Below the pieces are notes generated by a model. It had not been told where the DNA came from and made no database searches. It saw only the letters and a list, made by a program, of their open reading frames with translations. The position numbers were made by a program, and so were the translations under genes. Below are positions 1-11,170 of a stretch of 64,000 nucleotides of DNA, piece after piece. Position 1 is the stretch's first letter. Each line of letters opens with the position of its first letter. Source of the DNA: Cellulosimicrobium cellulans (GTDB taxonomy: Bacteria > Actinomycetota > Actinomycetes > Actinomycetales > Cellulomonadaceae); contig NZ_VEGH01000001.1 in assembly GCF_007679345.1 (NCBI RefSeq), forward strand, positions 124,001-188,000, written 5' to 3'.

Positions 1-2989
<2,989 letters not shown>

Positions 2990-3010
2990 GCCCGGCGGCC
3001 CGCCGGCACC

Positions 3011-4360
3011 TCAGCGCGCGAGCGCGCCGGGGCCGTCGGTGCGGCTGGCCGCCGGGACCGGCAGCAGGATCCGCAGCGCGAACCAGCTGTCCTCCGCGCT
3101 CACGGTCATCGAGCCGCCGTACTTCTCCGCCGTGTGCCGGATCGACTTCAGCCCGTAGCCGTGCCGGTCGCGGTCCGCGCGCCGGGTCACGATCGCGCCG
3201 TCCTCGGTCTTCAGCGTGCCGTCGAAGTAGTTCTCGAACGTCGCCAGGACGAACCCACCGGTCGCGTACAGCGCGACCTTGATCAGCCGCTTCTCCGGCT
3301 CGGGCACCGCCATCACCGCGTCGATCGCGTTGTCCAGGGCGTTGCCGAACACGGCCGAGACGTCCATCGCCGACATGAAGTCGATGGTCGCGCCGTCCGC
3401 GACGTACGTGAGGTCGACGCCCTTCTCGGCGCACTCCAGGCTCTTGGACGTGAGGATGACGTCGAGCACCCCGTTGCCGGTGCGCGCCTGGGCGGCGTAT
3501 CCGGACACGCTGGCCTCCAGGTCGTCCAGGTAGGACGCCCGCTTCCCCTCGTCGCTCTCCGCGCGGAGGACCGCGATCTGGTGCTTGAGATCGTGGTACT
3601 TCCGGTCGACGACCTCGATGCTGCGCTTCGACTGCAGGTACTGCTCGTGCTGCCGGCGGAGCATCTCGTCGACGGCCTTGACGTCCGCGCGGGCCCGGAG
3701 CTGGAGCCGCTGGCCCTGCTGCGCGTACAGCGCGACGAACCCGCACAGGTCCACCAGCGTGCGGATGTAGAAGATCTCCAGCCCCAGCCGGCCGCTGAAC
3801 GGCGTGTTCGCATTGAGGAAGCTGATGTTGCTCATGAAGAACGTCACCAGCGCGATCGCCACCGCCGAGGCGAGCTCGCCGGACGTCACCTCCAGCGGCT
3901 GCGCCGGCCGGAAGTGCCGGGTCTCGATCAGGTACACCAGCACGAACGAGGCCGCGTACATGACCACGCCGAACGCCACCTGCCACGCGACGCCGGGCCG
4001 GTCGTCGGGCAGGAAGAAGAAGCAGTGCATCTGCCAGTGGGCCGCCGCGACCAGCTCCGCGAGCACCAGCGCCCGCGCGGCGAAGTACCCCGCGTCCCGC
4101 GCCGACACCCGCGCGGCGGTCACGATGAACGCGTACATCGCGGCCACCGCCGCGGCCATGCCGAGCGACCACAGCGTCAGCGGCAGCTGGTCCGCGAGCT
4201 CCTGCACCCCGACCAGCACGCCGAGCGCGACCGCGGCGACCAGCACCAGCCGGCGGACCGGCAGGCGCTGGCGGCGCAGCAGGACGTACAGCAGGCACGC
4301 CGCCCACTCCGCGATGCCCGTGAGGACCCGCGGGATGTCCGGCAGCGTCTCCATGATCAC
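3011..4360 (-). CDS. AgrC-like membrane sensor histidine kinase (GHKL, HPK10 type)
   Basis: 449 residues from a GTG at 4360 that overlaps the stop of the upstream response regulator by four bases (GTGA); an ATG two codons later at 4354 is the alternative. The first ~200 residues hold about six hydrophobic helices with short loops. A coiled linker leads to YHDLKH near residue 256, where the first His is the likely phosphorylated residue. The GHKL ATPase follows: NALDNAID (N box, near 340) and HGYGLKSI (G box, near 400). This layout matches AgrC/NatK-type kinases paired with LytTR regulators. In that family the membrane part often senses peptides or membrane stress. No AgrB or AgrD-like gene is adjacent, so the signal is unknown. 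Confidence 0.88.
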   Translation of the reverse strand: MIMETLPDIPRVLTGIAEWAACLLYVLLRRQRLPVRRLVLVAAVALGVLVGVQELADQLPLTLWSLGMAAAVAAMYAFIVTAARVSARDAGYFAARALVLAELVAAAHWQMHCFFFLPDDRPGVAWQVAFGVVMYAASFVLVYLIETRHFRPAQPLEVTSGELASAVAIALVTFFMSNISFLNANTPFSGRLGLEIFYIRTLVDLCGFVALYAQQGQRLQLRARADVKAVDEMLRRQHEQYLQSKRSIEVVDRKYHDLKHQIAVLRAESDEGKRASYLDDLEASVSGYAAQARTGNGVLDVILTSKSLECAEKGVDLTYVADGATIDFMSAMDVSAVFGNALDNAIDAVMAVPEPEKRLIKVALYATGGFVLATFENYFDGTLKTEDGAIVTRRADRDRHGYGLKSIRHTAEKYGGSMTVSAEDSWFALRILLPVPAASRTDGPGALAR

Positions 4361-5070
4361 GCGTGCCGCGCCCCGAGGTAGTCGGTGAGCGCCGCGAGGA
4401 ACGCCTTCTTGCGCGGCCGGCTGATCAGCAGGTCGTGCCCGCCGACCATCAGCGCGCTGCTGCCCTGCACCCCGAGCACGTGCCGCAGGTTCACCAGGTA
4501 GCCGCTGTTGCTCCGGAAGAAGCTCTTGCCCTCGAGCTCCGCCTCCAGCGACTTCAGCGGGCCGACCACCGAGTACCGGCCGTCGACCGTGTGCACGGTC
4601 GTGCGGTGCTTGGCCGACTCCAGGAACACGATGTCGTCGGTCGCGACCCGCACCAGGCCGCCGTCGACGGTCAGCAGCAGGTAGTCGGCCGACCGGCGGC
4701 GCAGCCGCGCGATCGAGCGCTTGATCTCCTGGGAGAACGCGAAGTACGGCACCGGCTTGAGGACGTAGCTCAGCGCGTCGACCTCGTAGCCCTTGATCGC
4801 GTACTGCGTCATGTTCGTGATGAACACGATCACGACGTCCCGGTCGACCTGGCGGATCTTCTCGGCGGCGCTGAACCCGTCGAGCTCGGGCATCTCGACG
4901 TCGAGCAGCAGGATGTCGAACACCGGACGGTAGCCGGCGACGACCTGGGCCCCGTCGGCGAACCGGGTGACCTCGAACTGCTCGCCGTGGTCCTTCTCGT
5001 ACCGACGGAGGTGGTCGAGGAGCAGCGCGGCGCTCGCCGCGTCGTCCTCGACGATGCCGATCCTGATCAC
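4357..5070 (-). CDS. LytTR-family response regulator
   Basis: 237 residues from a GTG at 5070 preceded by GGAG nine bases upstream. The receiver domain fills residues 1-120: acidic pair IVEDD at the start, phospho-acceptor Asp in LLLDVEMP (near 56), Thr/Asn in FITN, and the Lys in YVLKP. Residues ~135-237 form a LytTR DNA-binding domain, recognizable from IVFLESAKHRTTVHT, FFRSNSGYLVNLRHV and the closing basic RPRKK. LytTR proteins bind paired 9-bp direct repeats; I did not find a clear pair in the short upstream region. It overlaps the kinase gene by four bases, so the two form a coupled two-component system. Confidence 0.93.
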   Translation of the reverse strand: MIRIGIVEDDAASAALLLDHLRRYEKDHGEQFEVTRFADGAQVVAGYRPVFDILLLDVEMPELDGFSAAEKIRQVDRDVVIVFITNMTQYAIKGYEVDALSYVLKPVPYFAFSQEIKRSIARLRRRSADYLLLTVDGGLVRVATDDIVFLESAKHRTTVHTVDGRYSVVGPLKSLEAELEGKSFFRSNSGYLVNLRHVLGVQGSSALMVGGHDLLISRPRKKAFLAALTDYLGARHA

Positions 5071-5256
5071 GGTGCCGTTCTCCGGGGTCCGCCTGCCTCG
5101 CCCGCGGGTCGGCGCGGGCCGTCCGCCCGCCCGGAGCGGCGTGGCGTGCCGCGGTCCCCTGTCGCGGCCCGCGGCTCCGGCGGGTCGCGGCCGATGGTAG
5201 GTGACGCGCGCCTGACGTGTCATCCACGCTGGCAGGAGGGTGAGACGGGCGGCGCG

Positions 5257-6687
5257 TCAGGCCGGCCAGGCGCCGAGCAGGTCGTCGGCGGTCCAGCAGG
5301 CTGCCAGGGGCGTCCCCTGCTCGGCGCCCGCGGGGCACACGCCGACGAGCGGCGTCGCGGCCGTCACCCCGGGCACCGCGACGGCGTCGGCGGCGAGGGC
5401 GCCCACCTCGGACCCGCGGAGCGGGGTACCGGCCCGCCACTTCACGGTCCCGACGAGCCGGACCGGCCCGGGCGCGCCCGCCGCGCCCACGAGGTCGATC
5501 TCGGGCACGCTGCTCCTCGGCCACCAGCCGCCGACCGCCGACACGTCGGGGAAGCCCGCGTCGGGGAGCAGCCGGTGCAGCGCGGCCCGCACCACCGGCT
5601 CCACCGCACGGCCTCGCCAGGCCGCGAAGCCCCGGTCGATCCGGGACAGCGCCAGGTCGGGCCGGGCGCGGTCCACCTCGCCGAGCGCGGGCTCGACGAA
5701 CGCGAGCCAGAACCGGAGAGCCGGGTCGGCGATCCGGTACCGGCGGTTCTTCGGCGCGGCCGCGGACGACAGCGGCTCGTCGACGGCCACCACGCGCTTG
5801 TCGACGAGCGCGCGCAGGGTGGCGGTGAGGGAGGTGGCGTTCATCGGCCCTCCCCGGGCGGCGCCCTGGATGCCGCTGAAGGTGCGCTCGCCGCGCCCGC
5901 CGATCGCCGTGAGGACCTGCCGCGCCAGGGAGACCTCGCCGAACTCGGCGTCCAGCACGCGGGTCCCGGACACCACCAGCGCACTGGTGGACGAGGCCAG
6001 CGACGCGTGCAGGAAGGCCGCGGCCTGCTCCCCGGGCTCCCACTCCTGGGCGACGAGCGGCAGACCACCCGTGATCAGGTAGGCGTCGAACGCGGCTCCG
6101 CCGCCGAGGCCCGTCATCGCGGCGATCTCCGCGGGGCTGAGCGGGTCGACGACCAGCTCCGTGCCGCGCGCGGAGAACGGCTGGTCGGGTGCGGTGAGCC
6201 GCTCCATCATCGCCAGGTCGGACCCCACCAGGAGCAGCAGGACGGGCTTGCGGGACAGGCGCGCGTCCCAGACGCGCTGCAGCTCCCCGGCGCCGCCGTC
6301 GACCTGCTCGAGGAGCCACGGGAGCTCGTCGAGCACCACGACGGCGGGCGCGTCGTCGGGCAGGGCGGCCGCGAGCAGCGTGAGCGCGGCGGTGAGCGTC
6401 GTCGGCGTGGAGCCGCGAGCGACGTCGGCGCCCGGGAGGTCGGAGTCGGCGACCGCCTCGGCGAGCAGCGCGAGCTCCTGGGCCGCGGGCGCCCCGCGAG
6501 CCGCCTGGAACGTCACCGACGGCAGCCCCGAGCGCTCCACGAGCTCCGCCACGAGCCGGGACTTGCCGACGCGCCGACGCCCGCGGACGAGGACGGCCAC
6601 GCCGGCGTCGGCGCGGGTGCCCGACCGGACGACAGCGAGCTGCCGCTCGAGCTCGCGCAGCTCACGAGCCCGACCGACGAAGCGCAC
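5257..6687 (-). CDS. ATP-binding protein of the archaeal-ATPase/DUF234 family
   Basis: 476 residues. The GTG at 6687 is chosen because an AGGAGG sits six bases before it; an upstream in-frame TTG at 6708 would place that Shine-Dalgarno inside the gene. Walker A is GRRRVGKS (near residues 37-44) and Walker B is VVVLDELPW (near 115). The C-terminal third shows the DUF234 signature: RYRIADPALRFWLAF, FAAWRGRAVEPVVR, GGWWPRS, PEIDLVG, then TVKWR. The last two match a PD-(D/E)xK-like nuclease core (Asp, then x-V-K). Known: this family is expanded and patchy in archaea and bacteria and has been suspected of mobility. A strong AT-rich palindrome lies directly upstream. Function is unknown. Confidence 0.85.
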   Translation of the reverse strand: MRFVGRARELRELERQLAVVRSGTRADAGVAVLVRGRRRVGKSRLVAELVERSGLPSVTFQAARGAPAAQELALLAEAVADSDLPGADVARGSTPTTLTAALTLLAAALPDDAPAVVVLDELPWLLEQVDGGAGELQRVWDARLSRKPVLLLLVGSDLAMMERLTAPDQPFSARGTELVVDPLSPAEIAAMTGLGGGAAFDAYLITGGLPLVAQEWEPGEQAAAFLHASLASSTSALVVSGTRVLDAEFGEVSLARQVLTAIGGRGERTFSGIQGAARGGPMNATSLTATLRALVDKRVVAVDEPLSSAAAPKNRRYRIADPALRFWLAFVEPALGEVDRARPDLALSRIDRGFAAWRGRAVEPVVRAALHRLLPDAGFPDVSAVGGWWPRSSVPEIDLVGAAGAPGPVRLVGTVKWRAGTPLRGSEVGALAADAVAVPGVTAATPLVGVCPAGAEQGTPLAACWTADDLLGAWPA

Positions 6688-6718
6688 CGCCTGCCTCCTG
6701 ACAATCAACCGACTTTAC

Positions 6719-6747
6719 TATGGTTGACTTTACTAAAGTCGACCATA
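6719..6747. promoter_or_regulatory. AT-rich inverted repeat upstream of the DUF234 ATPase
   Basis: Arms TATGGTTGACTTT (6719-6731) and AAAGTCGACCATA (6735-6747) pair at 12 of 13 positions around a three-base loop. A partial extra copy, GACTTTACTA at 6711-6720, repeats the segment at 6726-6735. The block is far richer in A+T than anything nearby and lies 32 bases upstream of the ATPase start. It may be an operator/promoter for that gene or the scar or recognition site of its transfer. Confidence 0.65.
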
Positions 6748-6753
6748 GCAAAC

Positions 6754-7488
6754 TCACGTCGGGACGGCCATGGCCTCCTCGGCGTCGGCCTCGCCCTCGA
6801 CCGCGGCGACGACGGCCGCCGCCAGGTCGTCCGGGCGGCTGAGCTGCGGCCAGTGCCCGGTCGGCAGCTCGACGATCGTCACGTCCCGGATGCGCGCGAG
6901 CTCGCGCACGTACGGGTGGTCCTTCGCCATGAGGTCGCGCAGCACCGCCTCCGGCATGGTCGAGGTGATGAGCGTGACGGGCACGTCGTACCGGCGCTCG
7001 TCGTGCAGCCGCTGCGCCCCGTTGGCCACGAGGGGCGGGACGGCGAGCGCGCGGGCGCGGAAGTCGGCCCGGATCTCGTCCGTCAGGCCCTCCAGCTCCT
7101 CCTCCTCGAACACGCCCCAGTCCGGCAGCGGCACCACGCCGTCGACCACCGGCAGCTCGTCGTTGACGACGCCGCCCTCGCCGAGCGGGCCGCTGTCGAC
7201 GTAGATCACCTGCTCGACCCGGTCGGGCCGGGCGTCGGCGACCGCGTGCGCCACCGCGCCGCCGCCGCTGTGGCCGACGACCACGAACGGGCCGTCCATG
7301 CCGTCGATCATCGCGACGACCGCGGCAGCCTGGTCGGCGATCGTGATGCCCGCGACCTCGTCCGCCGCGCCGCCGGCGCCCAGCGGCGTGACGGGGTGCG
7401 GGGTGTGCCCGGCGGCCTCCAGGGCCGCGGAGACCGGCGCCCAGGAGGACGCGTCGAGCCAGAAACCCGGGATCAGGACGACGTTCAT
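6754..7488 (-). CDS. Alpha/beta hydrolase (esterase-like)
   Basis: 244 residues from the ATG at 7488. TACCGT at 7495-7500 ends six bases before that ATG, so the message is probably leaderless. The protein opens with VVLIPGFWLDASSW (oxyanion region) and has the nucleophile elbow GHSGGGA with Ser near residue 75. The acid residue and the final His near TGHWPQ complete the expected triad. It resembles small actinobacterial salicylate-esterase-like or pheophorbidase-like hydrolases; the substrate cannot be deduced. It lies upstream of the DUF234 ATPase on the same strand, but the palindromic region between them suggests separate control. Confidence 0.85.
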   Translation of the reverse strand: MNVVLIPGFWLDASSWAPVSAALEAAGHTPHPVTPLGAGGAADEVAGITIADQAAAVVAMIDGMDGPFVVVGHSGGGAVAHAVADARPDRVEQVIYVDSGPLGEGGVVNDELPVVDGVVPLPDWGVFEEEELEGLTDEIRADFRARALAVPPLVANGAQRLHDERRYDVPVTLITSTMPEAVLRDLMAKDHPYVRELARIRDVTIVELPTGHWPQLSRPDDLAAAVVAAVEGEADAEEAMAVPT

Positions 7489-7560
7489 GCTCCGACGGTA
7501 GACGTGACCGCCGACACACGCGACGGTGCGATGACGACCACGATCCCGACCGCTTGGTAG

Positions 7561-7572
7561 TTGACGGTTCAA
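7561..7572. promoter_or_regulatory. TTGA-N4-TCAA palindrome upstream of the alcohol dehydrogenase
   Basis: TTGACGGTTCAA lies about 60 bases before the dehydrogenase start. Its arms equal those of the two TTGAATGTTCAA boxes in the azoreductase/MarR intergenic region near 26.1 kb. It could be a site for the same or a related MarR-type regulator, but the match is only four bases per arm. Confidence 0.35.
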
Positions 7573-7631
7573 GCGTATGGTGGATGCATCTACCAGGCAC
7601 CGGGGTCTCCCCGGAGGAAGAAGTCGCTGTC

Positions 7632-8663
7632 ATGAAGGCCCTGCAGTACCGCGAGATCGGCGCCCGCCCCGAGCTGGTCGAGGTCCCCACCCCCGCGCCC
7701 GGCCCGTCGGAGGTGCTGCTCCGCGTCACCGCCGCGGGCGCCTGCCACTCGGACGAGTTCATCATGAGCGCCTCCGCGGAGGACTACTCCTTCAAGCCGC
7801 TGCCGCTGACGCTCGGCCACGAGGTCGCGGGCGTCGTGGAGCAGGTGGGCGCGGGCGTGCACGGCGTCGAGGTCGGCGAGAGCGTCCTGGTCTACGGCCC
7901 GTGGGGCTGCGGCCGGTGCTACGCCTGCGCCTCCGGCGAGGAGCAGAACTGCGAGCAGGGCATGCGCGCCCCCGGCATCTTCAGCGACGGCGGCATGGCC
8001 GAGTACATGATCGTCGACGACGCCCGGCACCTCGTGCCGCTGGGCGACCTGGACCCGGTGCGCAACGTCTCGCTCACCGACGCCGGCCTCACCCCGTACC
8101 GCGCCGTGAAGTCCGCGCTCCCGCGCCTGACGCCCGGCACCACCGCCGTCGTGATCGGCTCGGGCGGCCTGGGCCACGTCGCCATCCAGATCCTCAAGGC
8201 GCTGACCCAGAGCACCGTCGTCGTGCTCGACGTCGCCGAGGACAAGCTGGCGTTCGCCCGCGAGGTCGGCGCCGACCACGCGTTCCTGTCGAACTCGGAC
8301 GCGATCGAGTCCGTCAAGGGCCTCACCCGGGGCCTGGGCGCGGACGTGGTCTTCGACTTCGTCGGCATCCAGCCGACCGCCGACCTGGCGGGCGGCATGG
8401 TGCGCGTCGGCGGCGACGTCGTGGTCGTGGGCGTCGCCCCGGGCGCCGTGCGGATCGGCCAGACGACCGTGCCGCTCGACGTCAACGGTCGCGCGATCAA
8501 CTGGGGCTCGCGGACCGAGCTCATGGAGGTCGTGGAGCTCGCGCGACGCGGCGCCCTCACGATCCACGTCGAGGAGTTCGGCCTGGACCGGGCCACCGAG
8601 GCGTACGAGCGCCTGCACGCCGGCCGGATCCGCGGGCGCGCGGTCATCGTCCCGGGCGCCTGA
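7632..8663 (+). CDS. Zinc-dependent alcohol dehydrogenase, NAD(P)-binding
   Basis: 343 residues from the ATG at 7632, preceded by GGAGGAAG about a dozen bases upstream. It is a medium-chain dehydrogenase. Catalytic zinc ligands are Cys38 (GACHSDEF) and His63-Glu64 (GHE). Four structural-zinc cysteines occur at 93, 96, 99 and 107. The Rossmann motif is GSGGLGHVAIQ. The enzyme should oxidize alcohols or reduce aldehydes in the cytoplasm. The four-cysteine lobe separates it from zinc-free quinone reductases. It resembles Adh proteins of other actinobacteria that act on primary or aromatic alcohols. It appears to be a single-gene unit; a palindromic repeat follows its stop codon. Confidence 0.93.
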   Translation: MKALQYREIGARPELVEVPTPAPGPSEVLLRVTAAGACHSDEFIMSASAEDYSFKPLPLTLGHEVAGVVEQVGAGVHGVEVGESVLVYGPWGCGRCYACASGEEQNCEQGMRAPGIFSDGGMAEYMIVDDARHLVPLGDLDPVRNVSLTDAGLTPYRAVKSALPRLTPGTTAVVIGSGGLGHVAIQILKALTQSTVVVLDVAEDKLAFAREVGADHAFLSNSDAIESVKGLTRGLGADVVFDFVGIQPTADLAGGMVRVGGDVVVVGVAPGAVRIGQTTVPLDVNGRAINWGSRTELMEVVELARRGALTIHVEEFGLDRATEAYERLHAGRIRGRAVIVPGA

Positions 8664-8680
8664 CCGCGGCGCGCCCGTCG

Positions 8681-8756
8681 CCGCCGAGATCGGTGCCTCT
8701 CGCCGAGATCGGCGCTCAGGAGCACCGATCTCGGGCGGGACCGCCGATCTCGGCGG
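8681..8756. repeat. Nested palindromic repeat built from GAGATCGG units
   Basis: The outer arms are CCGCCGAGATCGG (8681-8693) and its perfect complement at 8744-8756. An inner pair, CCGAGATCGG at 8703-8712 and CCGATCTCGG at 8725-8734, is also perfect. The element lies between the converging dehydrogenase and acylphosphatase genes and could act as a bidirectional terminator. Its outer CGCCGAGATCG border resembles the other intergenic palindromes at 18.4, 21.9 and 54.1 kb. A short run of GGGCGGGCG repeats follows up to about 8795. Confidence 0.75.
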
Positions 8757-8808
8757 GCGGCGCGGGCGGGCGCGGGCGGGCGTGGGCGGGCGTGCGCCGG
8801 CGCGGGGG

Positions 8809-9078
8809 TCAGCCCGCGATCGTGAAGTCCGAGCCGCCCTCCGGGGCGGCGTCGTGCTCCTCGACGCGCTCGACGTCGGCGAACCGCGGGCCGCGCCACG
8901 CCCACGCGGCGAGCGCCGCCACCGCCTGCTCCGGGCCCTCGGCGAGCGCCTCCACAGTGCCGTCGGCGCGGTTGCGCACCCAGCCGACGACGCCGAGCCT
9001 CCGAGCCTCCGCGGCCATCGACGCCCGGTAGCCGACGCCCTGCACCTGCCCGTGCACCACCACCCGACGTGCGGTCAT
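8809..9078 (-). CDS. acyP: Acylphosphatase
   Basis: 89 residues, the standard size. The motif GQVQGVGYR ends in the catalytic Arg18, and WVRN places the catalytic Asn at 36, followed by [10 protein letters not shown]. The enzyme hydrolyses acyl phosphates such as carbamoyl phosphate and 1,3-bisphosphoglycerate in the cytosol. The ATG at 9078 lies six bases after a CACACT hexamer on the coding strand, which fits leaderless transcription. It is divergent from the DoxX-like gene, with only 53 bases between the starts. Confidence 0.95.
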   Translation of the reverse strand: MTARRVVVHGQVQGVGYRASMAAEARRLGVVGWVRNRADGTVEALAEGPEQAVAALAAWAWRGPRFADVERVEEHDAAPEGGSDFTIAG

Positions 9079-9131
9079 CGTCCCAGTGTGGCCCGGGTGC
9101 CGGCGGGCGTGCACCCGGCGAGGATGTCCGG

Positions 9132-9566
9132 GTGACCCGCCGATCCCCGACCGCCGCGCCCCGGTCCGCCGCCGCCGCGGCCGCCCGCCCGCTCGGCCGC
9201 GGCGCGCGGGTCGTCGCGGCGGCGTTCGTCGTCTCGGGCACGATCCACCTCGCGCGCCCCCGGGTGTTCGAGCCCGCCGTGCCCCGCGCCCTCCCCCGGC
9301 CGCGCGACCTCGTACTCGCGTCCGGCGTGGCGGAGCTCGCGTGCGCGGCCGGCCTGATCGTCCCGGCGACCCGCCGGTTGGCGGGCGCGGCGAGCGCCGC
9401 GCTGCTCGTCGGCGTGTTCCCGGCGAACGTGCAGATGGCGGTCGACGGCGTCGGCGGGCTGGCGCGGCACCGGTCGCCGGCGCGGGCGGTCCGCGCCGGC
9501 GTGACGCTCGCGCGGCTGCCGCTGCAGTGGCCGCTGATCCGGTGGGCGTGGTCGGCGGGGCGGTGA
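9132..9566 (+). CDS. DoxX-like small membrane protein
   Basis: 144 residues from the GTG at 9132, chosen because GAGGA precedes it by eight bases. After a basic, Ala-rich N-terminus there are about four hydrophobic segments. The order [37 protein letters not shown] and [13 protein letters not shown] is typical of DoxX/MauE-like proteins. Members of this family sit in the membrane and have been linked to quinone or thiol redox processes. The function of this short form is not established. It is divergent from acyP. Confidence 0.75.
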   Translation: MTRRSPTAAPRSAAAAAARPLGRGARVVAAAFVVSGTIHLARPRVFEPAVPRALPRPRDLVLASGVAELACAAGLIVPATRRLAGAASAALLVGVFPANVQMAVDGVGGLARHRSPARAVRAGVTLARLPLQWPLIRWAWSAGR

Positions 9567-9636
9567 GCCGCGCGGGCACCCTGGCGCGCGGTCCGGTCCA
9601 CCCCCCTGCCGGGGACCGGCCCGCGCGCCGTGCTCG

Positions 9637-11031
9637 TCAGGCGTCGACCGGGCGGTTGCCCCGGAAGACCCCCTCGGGGTCGACGGCGGCCTTGACCGCC
9701 CGCAGCCGGTCGATCGTCGCGGCCGGGTAGGCCCGCCAAATCGACTCGTCGCGGTCGAGGAACGTGAGCGGCGCCGTGCCGGTGCTCCACGGCGCGAAGG
9801 TGGTGAACAGCTGGTCCAGCGCGGCCGACACCAGCGGCGCGAGGTCCGGGCTGGGCACGATCGTCAGACCGGTGAGCAGGTAGGGCTCGTCGGCGGTGCC
9901 GGCGGCGGCGGGCACCCGCTCCCGGGCGAGCGCGCCGCCGACGTGCCGGAGCTGCACCTGCAGCAGCGGGGTGCCGCTGCCGGCACCGGCGACGCGGAGC
10001 AGCTCGTCCACCGCGTCGTCGTCGAAACCGTGCAGCCGGGTCCCCGCGAGCACGGCGGGGACCGGGTCGACCGGCTCCTCGGCGAGCAGTCCCACCTCGC
10101 CGGGCGCGACGCTCCGGAAGGTGTCCCGCAGCACCGGCCCCGCGGCGCGCAGCGGGGCGAGCAGCTGCTCGCCGGACTCGGCGTCGCCCAGGTAGGTGGC
10201 GGTGACGACGGCGAGCGACAGCCCGCGCATCTCCGCCGGGACGAACGGTGCGTCCGGCAGGTGCATCAGCGTGAACCACGCGGTCAGCTCCTCCGGCGCG
10301 GACCGGGTGACGTCCAGGAACGCCCGGAGCACGGCTCCCGCGGCCTCGGCCGGGTAGCCCAGCAGGCCGCCGTAGATCCGCGGCGCGGGGTGCAGGTCGA
10401 GCTCGAGCGCGGTGACGAGTGCGAACTCCCCGCCGCCCCCGCGCAGCGCCCAGAGCAGGTCCGCGTCCACCGCGTCGTCCGGCCGCACCCAGCGCAGCTC
10501 GCCGGCGGCGTCGACGACCTCGGCCGCCCGGATCGACGCGGCACCGGGGCCGAAGGCCCTGCTGAACCAGGACAGCCCGCCGCACAGGCTGTAGCCCACG
10601 ACCGTGACGTCGGGGTTCGAGCCGATCAGCCCGGTCAGGCCGGTGCCGTCCAGCGCGGTCTGCAGGTCGCCCCACTTCACCCCCGCGCCCACCCGGGCGA
10701 CGCGGGCGTCCGCGTCCACCCAGATGTCGTCGAGGGCGGCGGTCCGCACCACGACCGTGCCGTCGAGCGCGGCGCTCGCGCCGTGCCCGTTGGGCTGGGC
10801 GCTGACGGTGACTCCGTTGCGGGCGGCCCAGCGCACCGTCGCGGCCACGTCCGCGGCGCCCGCCGCGACGACGAGGGCGAGGGGCTGCTGGTCGACCAGC
10901 CGGTTCCACGGCAGGCGTCCGGCGTCCCACTCGGGGTCGCCGGGGCCGAGCACGGCGCCGGCGACGGCGGCGCGGAGCTCGTCGAGCAGGGTGGTGCCGA
11001 GCGGCTCGCGGGCCGCGATCTCCATGACCAT
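9637..11031 (-). CDS. FAD-dependent oxidoreductase of the berberine-bridge (BBE) type
   Basis: 464 residues. The N-terminal half is an FAD_binding_4 (PCMH) domain: QPNGHGASAALDG, with the His that often carries covalent FAD, and LCGGLSWFSRAFG. The last 40 residues match the BBE tail (IWRAYPAATIDRLRAVKAAVDPEGVFRGN in substance). Relatives oxidize sugars, alkaloids or secondary metabolites, producing hydrogen peroxide. The ATG at 11031 is preferred over 11025; a GACGCT hexamer lies seven bases upstream. The gene is divergent from a LuxR-type regulator at 11171, which is a natural candidate controller. The open frame continues upstream but looks like intergenic sequence. Confidence 0.87.
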   Translation of the reverse strand: MVMEIAAREPLGTTLLDELRAAVAGAVLGPGDPEWDAGRLPWNRLVDQQPLALVVAAGAADVAATVRWAARNGVTVSAQPNGHGASAALDGTVVVRTAALDDIWVDADARVARVGAGVKWGDLQTALDGTGLTGLIGSNPDVTVVGYSLCGGLSWFSRAFGPGAASIRAAEVVDAAGELRWVRPDDAVDADLLWALRGGGGEFALVTALELDLHPAPRIYGGLLGYPAEAAGAVLRAFLDVTRSAPEELTAWFTLMHLPDAPFVPAEMRGLSLAVVTATYLGDAESGEQLLAPLRAAGPVLRDTFRSVAPGEVGLLAEEPVDPVPAVLAGTRLHGFDDDAVDELLRVAGAGSGTPLLQVQLRHVGGALARERVPAAAGTADEPYLLTGLTIVPSPDLAPLVSAALDQLFTTFAPWSTGTAPLTFLDRDESIWRAYPAATIDRLRAVKAAVDPEGVFRGNRPVDA

Positions 11032-11170
11032 GCCGTCGAGCGTCGCGGCACCGGACCGACCCGCGGTATCCCAGGAACCTGGGTGGTCGCCTCGCGCTCC
11101 TCCCACGCTCGGCCCGCGCGGCAGAAAATGGGTCTTTCCGGGCGAACCGGACAGGAGCACCATCGGGAGC

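Noticed and set aside
6688..6708. TTG at 6708 as start of the DUF234 ATPase
   Set aside because: It would put the AGGAGG ribosome-binding site inside the gene; the GTG at 6687 has ideal spacing to it.
4363..7560. Forward open frame of over 1000 codons across the kinase, ATPase and hydrolase genes
   Set aside because: It crosses three real reverse-strand genes and the AT-rich intergenic palindrome, and has no recognizable domain or ribosome-binding site.
8757..8800. GGGCGGGCG-rich run as a possible CRISPR or minisatellite
   Set aside because: The copies are short and irregular with no spacers; it is simple GC-rich low-complexity sequence.
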